Source: Saxibacter everestensis (lineage in GTDB: Bacteria; Actinomycetota; Actinomycetes; Actinomycetales; Brevibacteriaceae). Taken from it: 64,000 bases of DNA. The first letter of the stretch is position 1; every line of letters begins with the position of its first letter. The DNA lies in NCBI RefSeq assembly GCF_025787225.1, contig NZ_CP090958.1, positions 3,458,550-3,522,549 of the forward strand, read 5' to 3'. The notes below the pieces were generated by a model. It was not told the origin of the DNA. It searched no databases and worked only from the letters and a program-made list of their open reading frames with translations. Of the stretch, positions 51,424 to 59,432 are shown one piece after another. Made by a program: the position numbers and the translations under genes.

Positions 51424-52598
51424 AACAAGGCTCCTTTCGCTGGTAGAACCGGAAGGTTCAAGATGCGGTCCGAGGCGGCAATCCGGGCTGAGCCGTTCGC
51501 CTTTAGCTCTCTGCGTGCTTCGTCCAGCTGCTGGTGGGTCCTCACCATCTGTTCGCTGTGCAACATCTGCATCGAAAAGGTGTAGACGAACGCACATCGT
51601 GCGTACCGCCGCTGCACGTAACCGTCCAACATGTCCTCGACCGGTTTGTCCTGCGAGAGCTCGTCGGCAAGAACCAGGCCGTCTTCCAGTGCCATCCCTG
51701 CTCCCTCCGTCAGGTGCGGGGGAAAGGTATGCGCCGCATCCCCGCCGAGCACAATCCGGCCGCTGTACCACGGTGGCGGAAGGATTGCCGGTTCGAGCGG
51801 ACTGTAGACGATGTCGGAGTCGGGACCGAGTGCATCACGAACCTCAGCGATGTGATCCCCGTAGCCATTGAGCCGCTCCCGTAGGTAGCGCGGATAATCT
51901 TCCCGTGCCAACTTCTCGCTGGGGTCCTCCGGACGAATGTGGAAGAGGTACATCAATTCATCGTTCAGTGGCATGGCCCCGGTCTTGCTGCCGAGGCCCT
52001 GGTAGAACTCCATCGCGTCAACCTCAGGAGGACGGGGTGCCTGCAGACGCCAGGCGCCGTATCCCGAATGGATCGGTTCAAAAGCTTCGCCGAACGCGAA
52101 GATTCTCGTTGTCGAGCGGATGCCGTCAAAACCGACAACGAGGTCGAACTCATCACTTGACCCGTTATTGAAGACGACGTGAACGCGGTTGCCCTCCTGT
52201 TCCATTTGCTGCGCCGTCGTCCCAAGGCCGATCCCCACGCCGACCTTCAGCGCCGCATCGAGGAGGATGTCGTGCAGATCGGAACGGGATAGCGCGCAGA
52301 CCGCCGGCAGGCCGGGACCACCGAGCAAGAACTTGTGTTCGACGATCAACTCGCGGTTGTAATCGAAGTAGCGCATAGAGTCATACTGAAATCCCGCCGC
52401 AATAACCTGCGGGAGAACCCCGAGCTCGCCCAGAACACGCAAAGCGTTCGCGGGTTGGCCCAGCCCGACGCCGGGAACGGTGAACTCAGGGCGTTTCTCG
52501 ATCAGCAGAACGTCCATGCCACGTTGCCCAAAAGCCGCCGCCGATGCCATTCCGCCGATGCCGCCGCCAACCACAAGCACTCGACGAGACGCACCCAT
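51414..52598 (-). CDS. FAD-dependent monooxygenase (PHBH/salicylate hydroxylase type)
   Basis: A 394-residue aromatic-ring hydroxylase of group A. Gly-Gly-Gly-Ile-Gly-Gly is at residues 11-16, the Val-Gly-Phe-Asp-Gly-Ile-Arg-Ser (DG) motif near residue 155, and Leu-Gly-Gly-Asp-Ala-Ala-His-Thr-Phe-Pro-Pro (GD motif) near residue 285. It is divergent from the MarR gene and followed by the ECH-like gene. It should hydroxylate an aromatic or heteroaromatic acid. The substrate is unknown. Confidence 0.9.
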   Translation of the reverse strand: MGASRRVLVVGGGIGGMASAAAFGQRGMDVLLIEKRPEFTVPGVGLGQPANALRVLGELGVLPQVIAAGFQYDSMRYFDYNRELIVEHKFLLGGPGLPAVCALSRSDLHDILLDAALKVGVGIGLGTTAQQMEQEGNRVHVVFNNGSSDEFDLVVGFDGIRSTTRIFAFGEAFEPIHSGYGAWRLQAPRPPEVDAMEFYQGLGSKTGAMPLNDELMYLFHIRPEDPSEKLAREDYPRYLRERLNGYGDHIAEVRDALGPDSDIVYSPLEPAILPPPWYSGRIVLGGDAAHTFPPHLTEGAGMALEDGLVLADELSQDKPVEDMLDGYVQRRYARCAFVYTFSMQMLHSEQMVRTHQQLDEARRELKANGSARIAASDRILNLPVLPAKGALLWR

Positions 52599-52719
52599 TT
52601 CGTCCTCTTTTCGTGCACGGCTGTCAGTCCATTTTCAGCGTAGAAGAACGAGGAGAATATGAGAAAGCAATGATCTGTATGCCGTTCATCCATCCCGTTG
52701 ATATCCGCAGCGGCGTTGC

Positions 52720-52750
52720 TTTACATTGCTTACTGAAGTGCGTATCTTCA
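52720..52750 (+). promoter_or_regulatory. Promoter with overlapping inverted repeat before MarR
   Basis: TTTACA (52720-52725) and TATCTT (52743-52748) are spaced 17 bases. TGAAG (52734-52738) and CTTCA (52746-52750) form an inverted repeat that overlaps the -10 box, suiting autorepression by the MarR protein or control of the divergent monooxygenase gene. Confidence 0.5.
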
Positions 52751-52779
52751 ATGAGGTATATGGCTGGGAAGGGTTAGCA

Positions 52780-53367
52780 ATGCCGGGAAATCGCTCCACG
52801 GAGAACTTGGACACGGTCGAACAGGCTGCGGCGGCGGACGCGATGTCGGCTGATGCCCCCGCCACTTCCGTTGATCTTGGCCAAGATGTCAGGCAGCAGG
52901 ATTTCGGCTCGTATCTGACCCGAGTCGCGGAGGCGCGTTACGTCATGCGTAAGGTACTCCGCATCCTCAATGAAAGTTCCAAAGCTCATGGCCTTGACGC
53001 ATTGGAGCATCAGGCGCTTGTCCAAATTGCCGGTACACCCTCGGGAGCTGTCGCTATCCATGCGCTCGCTGACCGCCTGGACATCGTTCCGGCGTTCGGG
53101 TCACGGATCGTCAAACAACTTGAATCCAAGTCACTCATCGAGCGTTCAAGCTTGGAGGCCGATAAGCGCGTTACCTTGACGAGCGTGACCGAGAAGGGAC
53201 TCGAGCTGCTTCGGCAGATCGATGAGAGCGTGCACTACCAGATGGCTTATTTCCAGCGCGGACTCAATCCTCGTGATCGAGCCTCCGCTCTGGCAATCTT
53301 CGCGTTCTACGTCGGCGAACCCACCGATTCTGTGGTCGCAGAAGCGATCCGCGGGCTTCTGGTCTAA
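52780..53367 (+). CDS. MarR-family regulator
   Basis: A 195-residue regulator. The winged helix spans residues about 65-145: His-Ala-Leu-Ala-Asp-Arg-Leu-Asp and Ser-Arg-Ile-Val-Lys-Gln-Leu-Glu in the recognition helix, then Asp-Lys-Arg-Val-Thr-Leu-Thr in the wing. The ATG at 52780 has a GAAGGG box; an 18-codon longer form is rejected. It lies between the monooxygenase/ECH pair (divergent) and the six-gene HpaB operon (convergent), and is the likely local repressor. A MarR-style palindrome upstream of the flavin reductase gene is its candidate target. Confidence 0.87.
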   Translation: MPGNRSTENLDTVEQAAAADAMSADAPATSVDLGQDVRQQDFGSYLTRVAEARYVMRKVLRILNESSKAHGLDALEHQALVQIAGTPSGAVAIHALADRLDIVPAFGSRIVKQLESKSLIERSSLEADKRVTLTSVTEKGLELLRQIDESVHYQMAYFQRGLNPRDRASALAIFAFYVGEPTDSVVAEAIRGLLV

Positions 53368-53433
53368 CTGGCGCGAGCTTCAGGTCCCTCGAAGAGGAGC
53401 TGATTGCTGGGGCCGGCGACCTGGCGATCGTCG

Positions 53434-54717
53434 TCATTCCTCGTTGAGCGCAGCGTGGAGCGTCTGCGCTAACCGCAACACGAGCTGGTCATCGCCAAAG
53501 CGGCCCACGAGCTGTACACCCACGGGCAACCCGGTGGCGGCGTCGATGTGGGCGGGTACGGTCGCGGCTGGATTGCCGAACATGGACCAGGGCTGACAAA
53601 AGACCGGGTCACCCGTCCAGTCGATACCGGACGGGGCCGCGCCGGTGGCTGCAGGCATAACTATTGCCTCACCGCTTCCCAGCACGCGCGGAAGCATGGC
53701 CCTGAGAACATCCACTCGTCTCAATGCTTCACCGTAACTCCGGGGTCCGATAGCCAGGCCTTCTTCCATCCTGGTCCCGAGATTGTCGCTGAACTGAGAA
53801 GCATGCAGAACATAGTCTTGGCGCAGGTTATTGGCGATGTCGTAGTGCGCGATGAGGTTCTGCAGTTCGGGGATCTCTTCGAAGCCGGCTGGAAGTTCGG
53901 CTGCCTCGACCCGTAACCCCGCCGCAGTCAGCGCCAGCCACGAGCGGGCGAGCGCACTCCGGGCGTTCTGGTCAGCCTTGTCCCACCATGGCGTTTCGAT
54001 CACCCGAACCAGCTCGAGGTCCGGCGTCGGCCCCGACTCGGGAGATGGACCGAGCTCGGCGTACAGGTACGCCAGGTCTTCGGGTTTCTTCGCGAACAAG
54101 CCGATCGTATCGAGCCTCTGACTTGTGACGTTCACCCCCGCCATCGGAACGAAGCCAAAGGACGGCTTCATTCCGATCACGCCGCAGAAGGCGGCGGGCC
54201 TGATCGTCGATCCAACGGTCTGCGTCCCGAGAGCGAGAGGAACCATGCCAGCCGCGACGGCTGCGGCCGAACCGCTGGAGGATCCGCCTGGAGTATGGCT
54301 GCTATTGTGCGGATTCGTCGTGTCCGATGGTGTCCAGGTTGCAAATTCGGTGGTCGTGGTCTTACCGAGAATGACCGCGCCCTTCTCGCGGAGCCGCGCT
54401 ACGCAGGTTGCGTCGACACCTGGCCTGCGGTCCGCGTAGATCGACGTGCCGCGTCGGGTGGGCATATCGCGAGTGTCGATAACGTCCTTGACCCCCACCG
54501 GTACACCGTGGAGTGGCCCTTTCGGAGCCTCCGCGTCGCGCCGCCTGGCCTGTTCCAGGGCGAGGTCTGGGTCGAGATGGGCCCAGGCCTTGATGGTGGC
54601 TTCCCGCTCGGAGATCCGCTCGAAGCAGGCTTTGACAAGTTCTTCCGATGACAGCCGCCTTTCCGCGATCATCCCGGACAACGCACTGATGGGCAGTTGC
54701 AGCAACTCGTTCGTCAT
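53434..54717 (-). CDS. Amidase-signature family amidase, last gene of the HpaB operon
   Basis: A 427-residue amidase of the Ser-cisSer-Lys class. Lys in Val-Gly-Val-Lys-Asp near residue 77, cis-Ser in Gly-Ser-Ser-Ser-Gly-Ser-Ala near residue 150 and nucleophile Ser in Gln-Thr-Val-Gly-Ser-Thr-Ile-Arg near residue 175 are all present. Four bases separate it from the tandem-barrel gene. In this operon it could hydrolyse a ring-opened amide. The frame continues 29 codons upstream, but the ATG at 54717 starts the family N-terminus. Confidence 0.9.
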   Translation of the reverse strand: MTNELLQLPISALSGMIAERRLSSEELVKACFERISEREATIKAWAHLDPDLALEQARRRDAEAPKGPLHGVPVGVKDVIDTRDMPTRRGTSIYADRRPGVDATCVARLREKGAVILGKTTTTEFATWTPSDTTNPHNSSHTPGGSSSGSAAAVAAGMVPLALGTQTVGSTIRPAAFCGVIGMKPSFGFVPMAGVNVTSQRLDTIGLFAKKPEDLAYLYAELGPSPESGPTPDLELVRVIETPWWDKADQNARSALARSWLALTAAGLRVEAAELPAGFEEIPELQNLIAHYDIANNLRQDYVLHASQFSDNLGTRMEEGLAIGPRSYGEALRRVDVLRAMLPRVLGSGEAIVMPAATGAAPSGIDWTGDPVFCQPWSMFGNPAATVPAHIDAATGLPVGVQLVGRFGDDQLVLRLAQTLHAALNEE

Positions 54718-54721
54718 CACT

Positions 54722-55381
54722 TCAGCCCTTCGCCTGGTGGGCGGCCGCGCGACGGTACAACCAGCGGCCGGACTGCCCGAACCAGGGCCTCTCGGCGAGG
54801 GCATCCCGTTTGGGGCCGTTCCGTGCGCGGGCGCGTTCCGGAGAGCGCATCACTTCCGCGGTGGCGAGTTCGTGGAGGGCAAGATGCGTCCAGGGGCCAC
54901 CCACCCCGTCAACGACTCGGTAGCGGTGCACGCGCAGCCAGTCGCCGGCCTGGAGGAGGAGGGGCACGTGTTCGTCGACGTACCAGTCTTCGAATTCCTC
55001 CTCGTCCTCGCCCGGCACCTGGAAGGCAACGACCGACAGGAACGCGCCGCGTGCGTTCTCCTCACCCTGGTCAGTGATGCGCGTCATCGTGAACCGGGTG
55101 AAGTCTGAGACATGACCGAGGAAGTACTCAGTCTCCTCACCCGGGTCCACCTTGAGACGGAGGTACTCTGGGGTGGCGACCGCATTCAGCGATTCGAGTT
55201 CATAGATCGCGAGGTGATGGTGCGTGCTGCCTTCCGGCGGCAACTGCCAGTAGCGGAAAGCGCCGCGAAAACCCTCGAGCACGAGGCGCTTGGCGATGTG
55301 GTCGATGTCGTACCACCGTTCGAAGCGCGCCTCTTCACCGCGCGGAGGCCGCATTTGTGAAAACAGCATCGCTTCGGCCAT
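54722..55381 (-). CDS. Tandem dimeric alpha/beta-barrel protein
   Basis: A 219-residue soluble protein made of two similar ferredoxin-like halves. Each begins with a helix of the form Phe-Glu-Asp/Arg-Trp-Tyr-X-Asp/X-X-His (residues about 20 and 130), as in EthD/NIPSNAP-type stress-responsive barrel proteins. No metal or heme site is obvious. It overlaps the enamidase-like gene by 1 base (TGATG) and lies 4 bases before the amidase gene. It may be a tautomerase-like or oxidation helper. Function unknown. Confidence 0.7.
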   Translation of the reverse strand: MAEAMLFSQMRPPRGEEARFERWYDIDHIAKRLVLEGFRGAFRYWQLPPEGSTHHHLAIYELESLNAVATPEYLRLKVDPGEETEYFLGHVSDFTRFTMTRITDQGEENARGAFLSVVAFQVPGEDEEEFEDWYVDEHVPLLLQAGDWLRVHRYRVVDGVGGPWTHLALHELATAEVMRSPERARARNGPKRDALAERPWFGQSGRWLYRRAAAHQAKG

Positions 55382-56550
55382 CACGCACCGTCTCGGACGG
55401 CGACGGGCTTGATCGGGCCTGGGGTGTTCCGGCTCTTGGTGAACCTGACCATCCCGCCGGTGATGACTACGGCGACCGCGGGAACATCGCCCTGATCGAT
55501 GGCCGCCAAGGCGGTCGAGGCGGTGCAGCCCAATGGGGCGTCCAAAACTGCCAGGTCCGCCGGTGCGCCAACTATTAGACGGCCCGCATCAAGGCCGTAC
55601 TGTTCGGCGACGTTGCCTGTCGATGCGGTGATCGCCTGCCGCGCGGTTATCGGCCCGAGCGATGACATCTCTGCCATTTGACGCAACATCCCAAGCGGGA
55701 TCACTCCGGTGCCGGTCGGTGTGTCCGTCGCGATCATGACCCTATGGAAGACTCCGTGCTCCAGAGCCCTTCCGGCGATATCGATCGCCGATCGGAGGTT
55801 ACCGGCATGGACAAGCTGCAGCGCGATGCTGCCTCCCTCCGTGACGATTCGCTCGTTCTCCTCGCTGCTGAGCGCGGTCGGGCCCCCGTTGACGTGGCCT
55901 GCGATGTTGGGCTGCATGGCGAGCAGTGCGTCGACGCCGATCTTGTTGAGGCTGCCCGGGATGGACCCTCCTCCCGTGTGGCACATCACCGTGATCCCGG
56001 CTTCGCGGGCCGCGTTCACCAGCGGAACATAGTCCATCGGCGAGGAGAACGCGCCGAACCCCGCCTTCGCCAGCCAGACCCCGTCCTTCCTCAGTTCCGC
56101 GAAGTCGGCCGGGGTAAGGCCTGGTTCGAGGATCACCGACCCGCCATGGACGGTCATCCCCGCGGGTCGATAGTCGGCGTAACAATGGGCTGCCGCCACC
56201 GCGAGCGCTTTAATTCCGGTGACCGATGTTGGTCTGCCTGGCACGTGGACCTCACTTGCCGAGATGACACGTGTAGTGCCGCCGTGCAGATAGCTCTCCA
56301 GGAAGCCGATCGTCTGCTGACGTGGGGTGTAATCACCGAAGGTCGTATGGACGTGGGAGTCAATGAATCCGGGCGTTACGGTAGCTCCGGCGACATCGAT
56401 GACGGTCTGGTGGTCACGTTCGGTCACATCCTTGGAGTCCCCGATCCACGCGATAGCCCCTTCGTCGACGATGAGGGCGTCACCAGCAATGGGGACTCCC
56501 TCCATACCTCCATCGTGCGAGTCCCCGATGTTCACCAGGGCGAGACTCAT
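55381..56550 (-). CDS. Enamidase-like amidohydrolase
   Basis: A 389-residue metal-dependent amidohydrolase. His66-X-His68 (Asp-Ser-His-Val-His), a third His in Met-Cys-His-Thr-Gly-Gly, a fourth in Gly-His-Val-Asn-Gly-Gly and Asp in Ala-Thr-Asp-Thr-Pro form the metal centre. Segments such as Tyr-Thr-Pro-Arg-Gln-Gln-Thr, Pro-Gly-Arg-Pro, Val-His-Gly-Gly-Ser-Val-Ile-Leu-Glu and the C-terminal Thr-Lys-Ser-Arg-Asn-Thr-Pro match clostridial enamidase (nicotinate fermentation), which hydrolyses a cyclic enamide lactam (1,4,5,6-tetrahydro-6-oxonicotinate). Here it would hydrolyse the lactam made by the HpaB-type oxygenase. It overlaps its neighbours by 4 and 1 bases. Confidence 0.85.
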   Translation of the reverse strand: MSLALVNIGDSHDGGMEGVPIAGDALIVDEGAIAWIGDSKDVTERDHQTVIDVAGATVTPGFIDSHVHTTFGDYTPRQQTIGFLESYLHGGTTRVISASEVHVPGRPTSVTGIKALAVAAAHCYADYRPAGMTVHGGSVILEPGLTPADFAELRKDGVWLAKAGFGAFSSPMDYVPLVNAAREAGITVMCHTGGGSIPGSLNKIGVDALLAMQPNIAGHVNGGPTALSSEENERIVTEGGSIALQLVHAGNLRSAIDIAGRALEHGVFHRVMIATDTPTGTGVIPLGMLRQMAEMSSLGPITARQAITASTGNVAEQYGLDAGRLIVGAPADLAVLDAPLGCTASTALAAIDQGDVPAVAVVITGGMVRFTKSRNTPGPIKPVAVRDGA

Positions 56551-57128
56551 CGGAGTCCGCCGCCCTGGATCTCATTGGCACGGACGCCGCCGACCCGCTC
56601 GTGCGGGCGACTACCGGTTGCGAGCGCTACGGCGATCAAGAGCTCGTCGGGCCGGGGGGCGTCTGCCGTGGTGAGAGTAATGCCGTCGTAATGCGAGCGC
56701 ACGTAGAGCGCGTCCTTGTGGGCGAGCGGGATGTCGAGCGACGTGCCGGCAGCTCCTGTTTTCGTCATCGACGAGATCCAGGCTTCCCCGCCCCCGACGG
56801 CATCCCGAAATGCGTTGCCGAAGACGGTCGTCACACACGCCACCACGTGCTCCTGCTCTCCGTTCACCCCCGCAATGCCGCCCTTGCCGTAACTTTCAAC
56901 GCCTCGGCCGTCGAGCAGTGCCAGGCCACGCCGGGCGAGTTCGGTCGCCAGCCATGGGCTCGGCTCGGTGAGCGCGGACAGGTCCTGCGTGAATCCTCCT
57001 GCGAACGGGTTGGCGAAGACGACGCCAACGGCTGCCCTGATCAATGGTGTTTCAAGCGTCTCGCCTCCATCATGAACGGTCTCCTCCCGGTAGCTGACCC
57101 ACTTGCGGACGTTGTAATCGTTTGTCAT
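56547..57128 (-). CDS. PF06684 (amino acid synthesis family) protein
   Basis: A 193-residue soluble protein. Marks of the family are Asn-Pro-Phe-Ala-Gly near residue 40, Val-Glu-Ser-Tyr-Gly-Lys near residue 82, Ala-His-Lys-Asp-Ala-Leu-Tyr-Val-Arg-Ser-His-Tyr-Asp and Arg-Pro-His-Glu-Arg-Val-Gly-Gly near the end. The family name is historical; no reaction is established. I chose the ATG at 57128, which fits the family N-terminus; a GTG at 57185 overlapping the HpaB-type stop (TAGTG) is the alternative. It lies between the monooxygenase and enamidase genes, so a ring-related hydrolase or tautomerase role is plausible. Confidence 0.8.
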   Translation of the reverse strand: MTNDYNVRKWVSYREETVHDGGETLETPLIRAAVGVVFANPFAGGFTQDLSALTEPSPWLATELARRGLALLDGRGVESYGKGGIAGVNGEQEHVVACVTTVFGNAFRDAVGGGEAWISSMTKTGAAGTSLDIPLAHKDALYVRSHYDGITLTTADAPRPDELLIAVALATGSRPHERVGGVRANEIQGGGLR

Positions 57129-57184
57129 ATCGAACCCCGAGTCCTCGGCCTGGTTGCTGTATCGAATCCTTGAGTAGGAGGGCA

Positions 57185-58681
57185 CTACTGAAGATCATGC
57201 AGCGCAAGCTTCCGAGCTGGCACGAGGCCGTTCTCGTCGTATCCAGCGAGCGCTCGATCCACGAGGTCCTCACCCCGCTTGAAGTCGTAAACCTGGAACA
57301 TGCGCATCTTGACGAGGAACGGCGCACCGGCATAGAACATCTCGTACTGTTCGTGACGGCTGGCAAACTCGGAGCCGGTGAGATCCCACATGAGCTTGAG
57401 TAGTTTCACCCGCTCGACACTCGAAACACCGGGGGACTGAACGTATCGGTCGAGATCGGCGCGGCTCTGCGGATTCTGGAAGTCCTCGACGCTGGACGGC
57501 AACTGGATGATGCCTCCCCCGGCCAGATCGCGCACCATATGCAGCATCTTCGGGTACAGCTCGGATTGGATGACCATGACAGCGAAACTTTCAGCACGGG
57601 CCGGCCATGCCACTCCACGCTCGTCAATCTCGACGTTGTTTTCCTGTGCATATACCTGTCCGTGGATAAGTGATGCGTAGGCCGCCAACTCCCCCAGAGC
57701 GCCCTTCACCGGAGGTGCCTTGTCGGAACGATTCATCTTTGTGACCTTCGAAGCGAGACCCACGAGGAAGTCGAGCTTCGCCGTGAACCGGATCTGCGCC
57801 TGATTGTTCCCCAGCAGATGCGCCGGCGTCTCATTCCATTGATCGGCAACCAACTTGCGATCCCGGTAGACAAAGACGTGTTTCCACGGGACAAACACGT
57901 CGTCGAAGACCACGAGCGAGTCTGTCTCATCAAACTGCGAGGCGAGCGGATAGTCGAACACACTCGTGGCCGCACTTGCGTAACTTCGGCGTGAGAGCAC
58001 TCGGAGGCCGGGTGCCGAGAGTGGTACGGCAACCGAAATCGCATAGTCTTCGTCACCTTCGACGAGCGGGACAATACAACTGAGGATGATGTAATCGGCG
58101 ACAACCGCGCCTGTGGCGAGCATCTGGGCACCGGAGATGACGATCCCGTCCTCTCGTTCCTCTTTGACACCCGCGTACAGATACCTGTCCTCCTGCTGAT
58201 GCGCCGGTTTCGACCGGTCGATCTGCGGCGGGACGATTGCGTAGGTGCAGAACAGGTCGTTGTCCCGGGCGTACTCGTAGAACGCGGTGATGTTGTCGGC
58301 ATAGCGTTGACCGGAGCGTGCGAAAATATCGCTACGCGCAGCCCAACCGGCCAGGAAGCTGGCCACGTGCTCAGGTCCACGCCCGACCAGGCCGAAGCTT
58401 CTCTCGGTGCTCTTCCGAAGGGCTATCCGCCTCCGTTTCAGATCCTCACTGCTACGGGGAATGAGGTACGACAGACTGACCGGCTCGCCGGTGATCGGCG
58501 AGGGATAGGTCATGTCAGCCCTGTTCGCTTCGTCGTTCGTGAAGTCGTACAACTCGGCGATCGTGCCGATCACTCCCGTGAATCCGGGATGTGTAGTGAC
58601 ATCGCTGACCAACTCGCCATCGATATATACCTGCCGGCCGTCACGAAGGCCGTTTATGTAGTCCGTGCCTGAACGAGTCAT
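57185..58681 (-). CDS. HpaB-type flavin-dependent monooxygenase (group D)
   Basis: A 498-residue oxygenase related to 4-hydroxyphenylacetate 3-monooxygenase; uses FADH2 supplied by the flavin reductase gene just upstream (overlap ATGA). Family marks: Tyr-Glu-Tyr-Ala-Arg-Asp-Asn-Asp-Leu near residue 140, then Pro-Pro-Gln-Ile-Asp-Arg-Ser-Lys-Pro, and a C-terminal helical domain. The usual Thr-His before the Pro-Gln-Asp-Arg run is Thr-Tyr here, a position that in HpaB contacts the phenol, so the substrate may not be a phenol. Pyrrole-2-carboxylate monooxygenase is a known relative and fits the enamidase gene. The true substrate is unknown. Confidence 0.87.
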   Translation of the reverse strand: MTRSGTDYINGLRDGRQVYIDGELVSDVTTHPGFTGVIGTIAELYDFTNDEANRADMTYPSPITGEPVSLSYLIPRSSEDLKRRRIALRKSTERSFGLVGRGPEHVASFLAGWAARSDIFARSGQRYADNITAFYEYARDNDLFCTYAIVPPQIDRSKPAHQQEDRYLYAGVKEEREDGIVISGAQMLATGAVVADYIILSCIVPLVEGDEDYAISVAVPLSAPGLRVLSRRSYASAATSVFDYPLASQFDETDSLVVFDDVFVPWKHVFVYRDRKLVADQWNETPAHLLGNNQAQIRFTAKLDFLVGLASKVTKMNRSDKAPPVKGALGELAAYASLIHGQVYAQENNVEIDERGVAWPARAESFAVMVIQSELYPKMLHMVRDLAGGGIIQLPSSVEDFQNPQSRADLDRYVQSPGVSSVERVKLLKLMWDLTGSEFASRHEQYEMFYAGAPFLVKMRMFQVYDFKRGEDLVDRALAGYDENGLVPARKLALHDLQ

Positions 58682-59262
58682 TGCTGGTGAGCCTCCATGA
58701 TTAGTGAATCCTCAAAGACGATGGGAAGCGGATCTGGGCTTGTTCCGGGCTCGATCGGGCTCAAGCGCCGGTAATTGCCTCGGAAATGCAGAAGTGGACC
58801 CGTGGAGTCACGGTGAGCGGAGAGCCCGATCGCCTTGATGGAACCGATGATGATCACGTGGGTTCCGGTTTCGATAGCCTCGGTCACCTGACAATCGAAG
58901 AACACCATTGCGCTGTTCAGACACGGCGCATTCCAGGCCGACTTGGTGTCGAGCCACATGACGGGGAGCACCTTGTCCCCACCTGGGGCGGAACAATAGT
59001 CACAAAGCTCCTGCCCGTCTGTGGCGAGCAAATTGACCCCGAAGCGTCCTCGGGTACGAATCACGTTATGAGTGCGTGCCGAGAGACTGAGGCAGATGAG
59101 CGCAGATGGCGGGGTGAACGACACAGAAGTGAAGGCGGTGGCCGTCATACCGACGGCGTTGCTGTCGTCATCGAAGGTAGTGACGATGGTGACGCCGGCC
59201 GCGAACGTGCCGAGGGCACGGCGGACGTGCTCACGATCGGGAGCGTAGTGGTGCAATCCCAT
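58678..59262 (-). CDS. Flavin reductase (HpaC-like) partner of the oxygenase
   Basis: A 194-residue NAD(P)H:flavin oxidoreductase of the HpaC/flavin reductase-like family. The conserved Ala-Thr-Ala-Phe-Thr-Ser-Val-Ser and Pro-Pro-Ser-Ala-Leu-Ile-Cys-Leu segments lie near residues 45-65, and Gly-Arg-Phe-Gly-Val-Asn-Leu-Leu is next. The ATG at 59262 has GAGG 6 bases upstream; a GTG at 59274 is in frame. It begins the six-gene operon. A 19-base palindrome upstream is the expected regulator site. Confidence 0.88.
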   Translation of the reverse strand: MGLHHYAPDREHVRRALGTFAAGVTIVTTFDDDSNAVGMTATAFTSVSFTPPSALICLSLSARTHNVIRTRGRFGVNLLATDGQELCDYCSAPGGDKVLPVMWLDTKSAWNAPCLNSAMVFFDCQVTEAIETGTHVIIIGSIKAIGLSAHRDSTGPLLHFRGNYRRLSPIEPGTSPDPLPIVFEDSLIMEAHQQ

Positions 59263-59300
59263 CTTGTGCCTCACAAGTCGAAATCACTTACGCCAAGTCT

Positions 59301-59319
59301 AGCACTCAACTAGAGTACT
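59301..59319. promoter_or_regulatory. MarR-style palindrome before the HpaB operon
   Basis: AGCACTC-AACTA-GAGTACT: 7-base arms with one mismatch around a 5-base centre, 39 bases upstream of the flavin reductase start, in an A/T-rich region. MarR operators of aromatic catabolic genes look like this. The MarR protein at 52780 is the likely binder. Confidence 0.55.
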
Positions 59320-59432
59320 TTTGTTAACTATTTTTCAGGTAACGACATCAAGCGCTCGGCCCGTCGCCGGGCGTCATTCGCGGGACTCAGGATCTGGATC
59401 AGATCGAGCCCCAGAACGACCAGCAGCCGGGT

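Noticed and set aside
51424-51771. 116-codon extension of the enoyl-CoA-hydratase-like gene
   Set aside because: It is the shadow of the FAD monooxygenase gene; a ribosome site points to the GTG at 51423.
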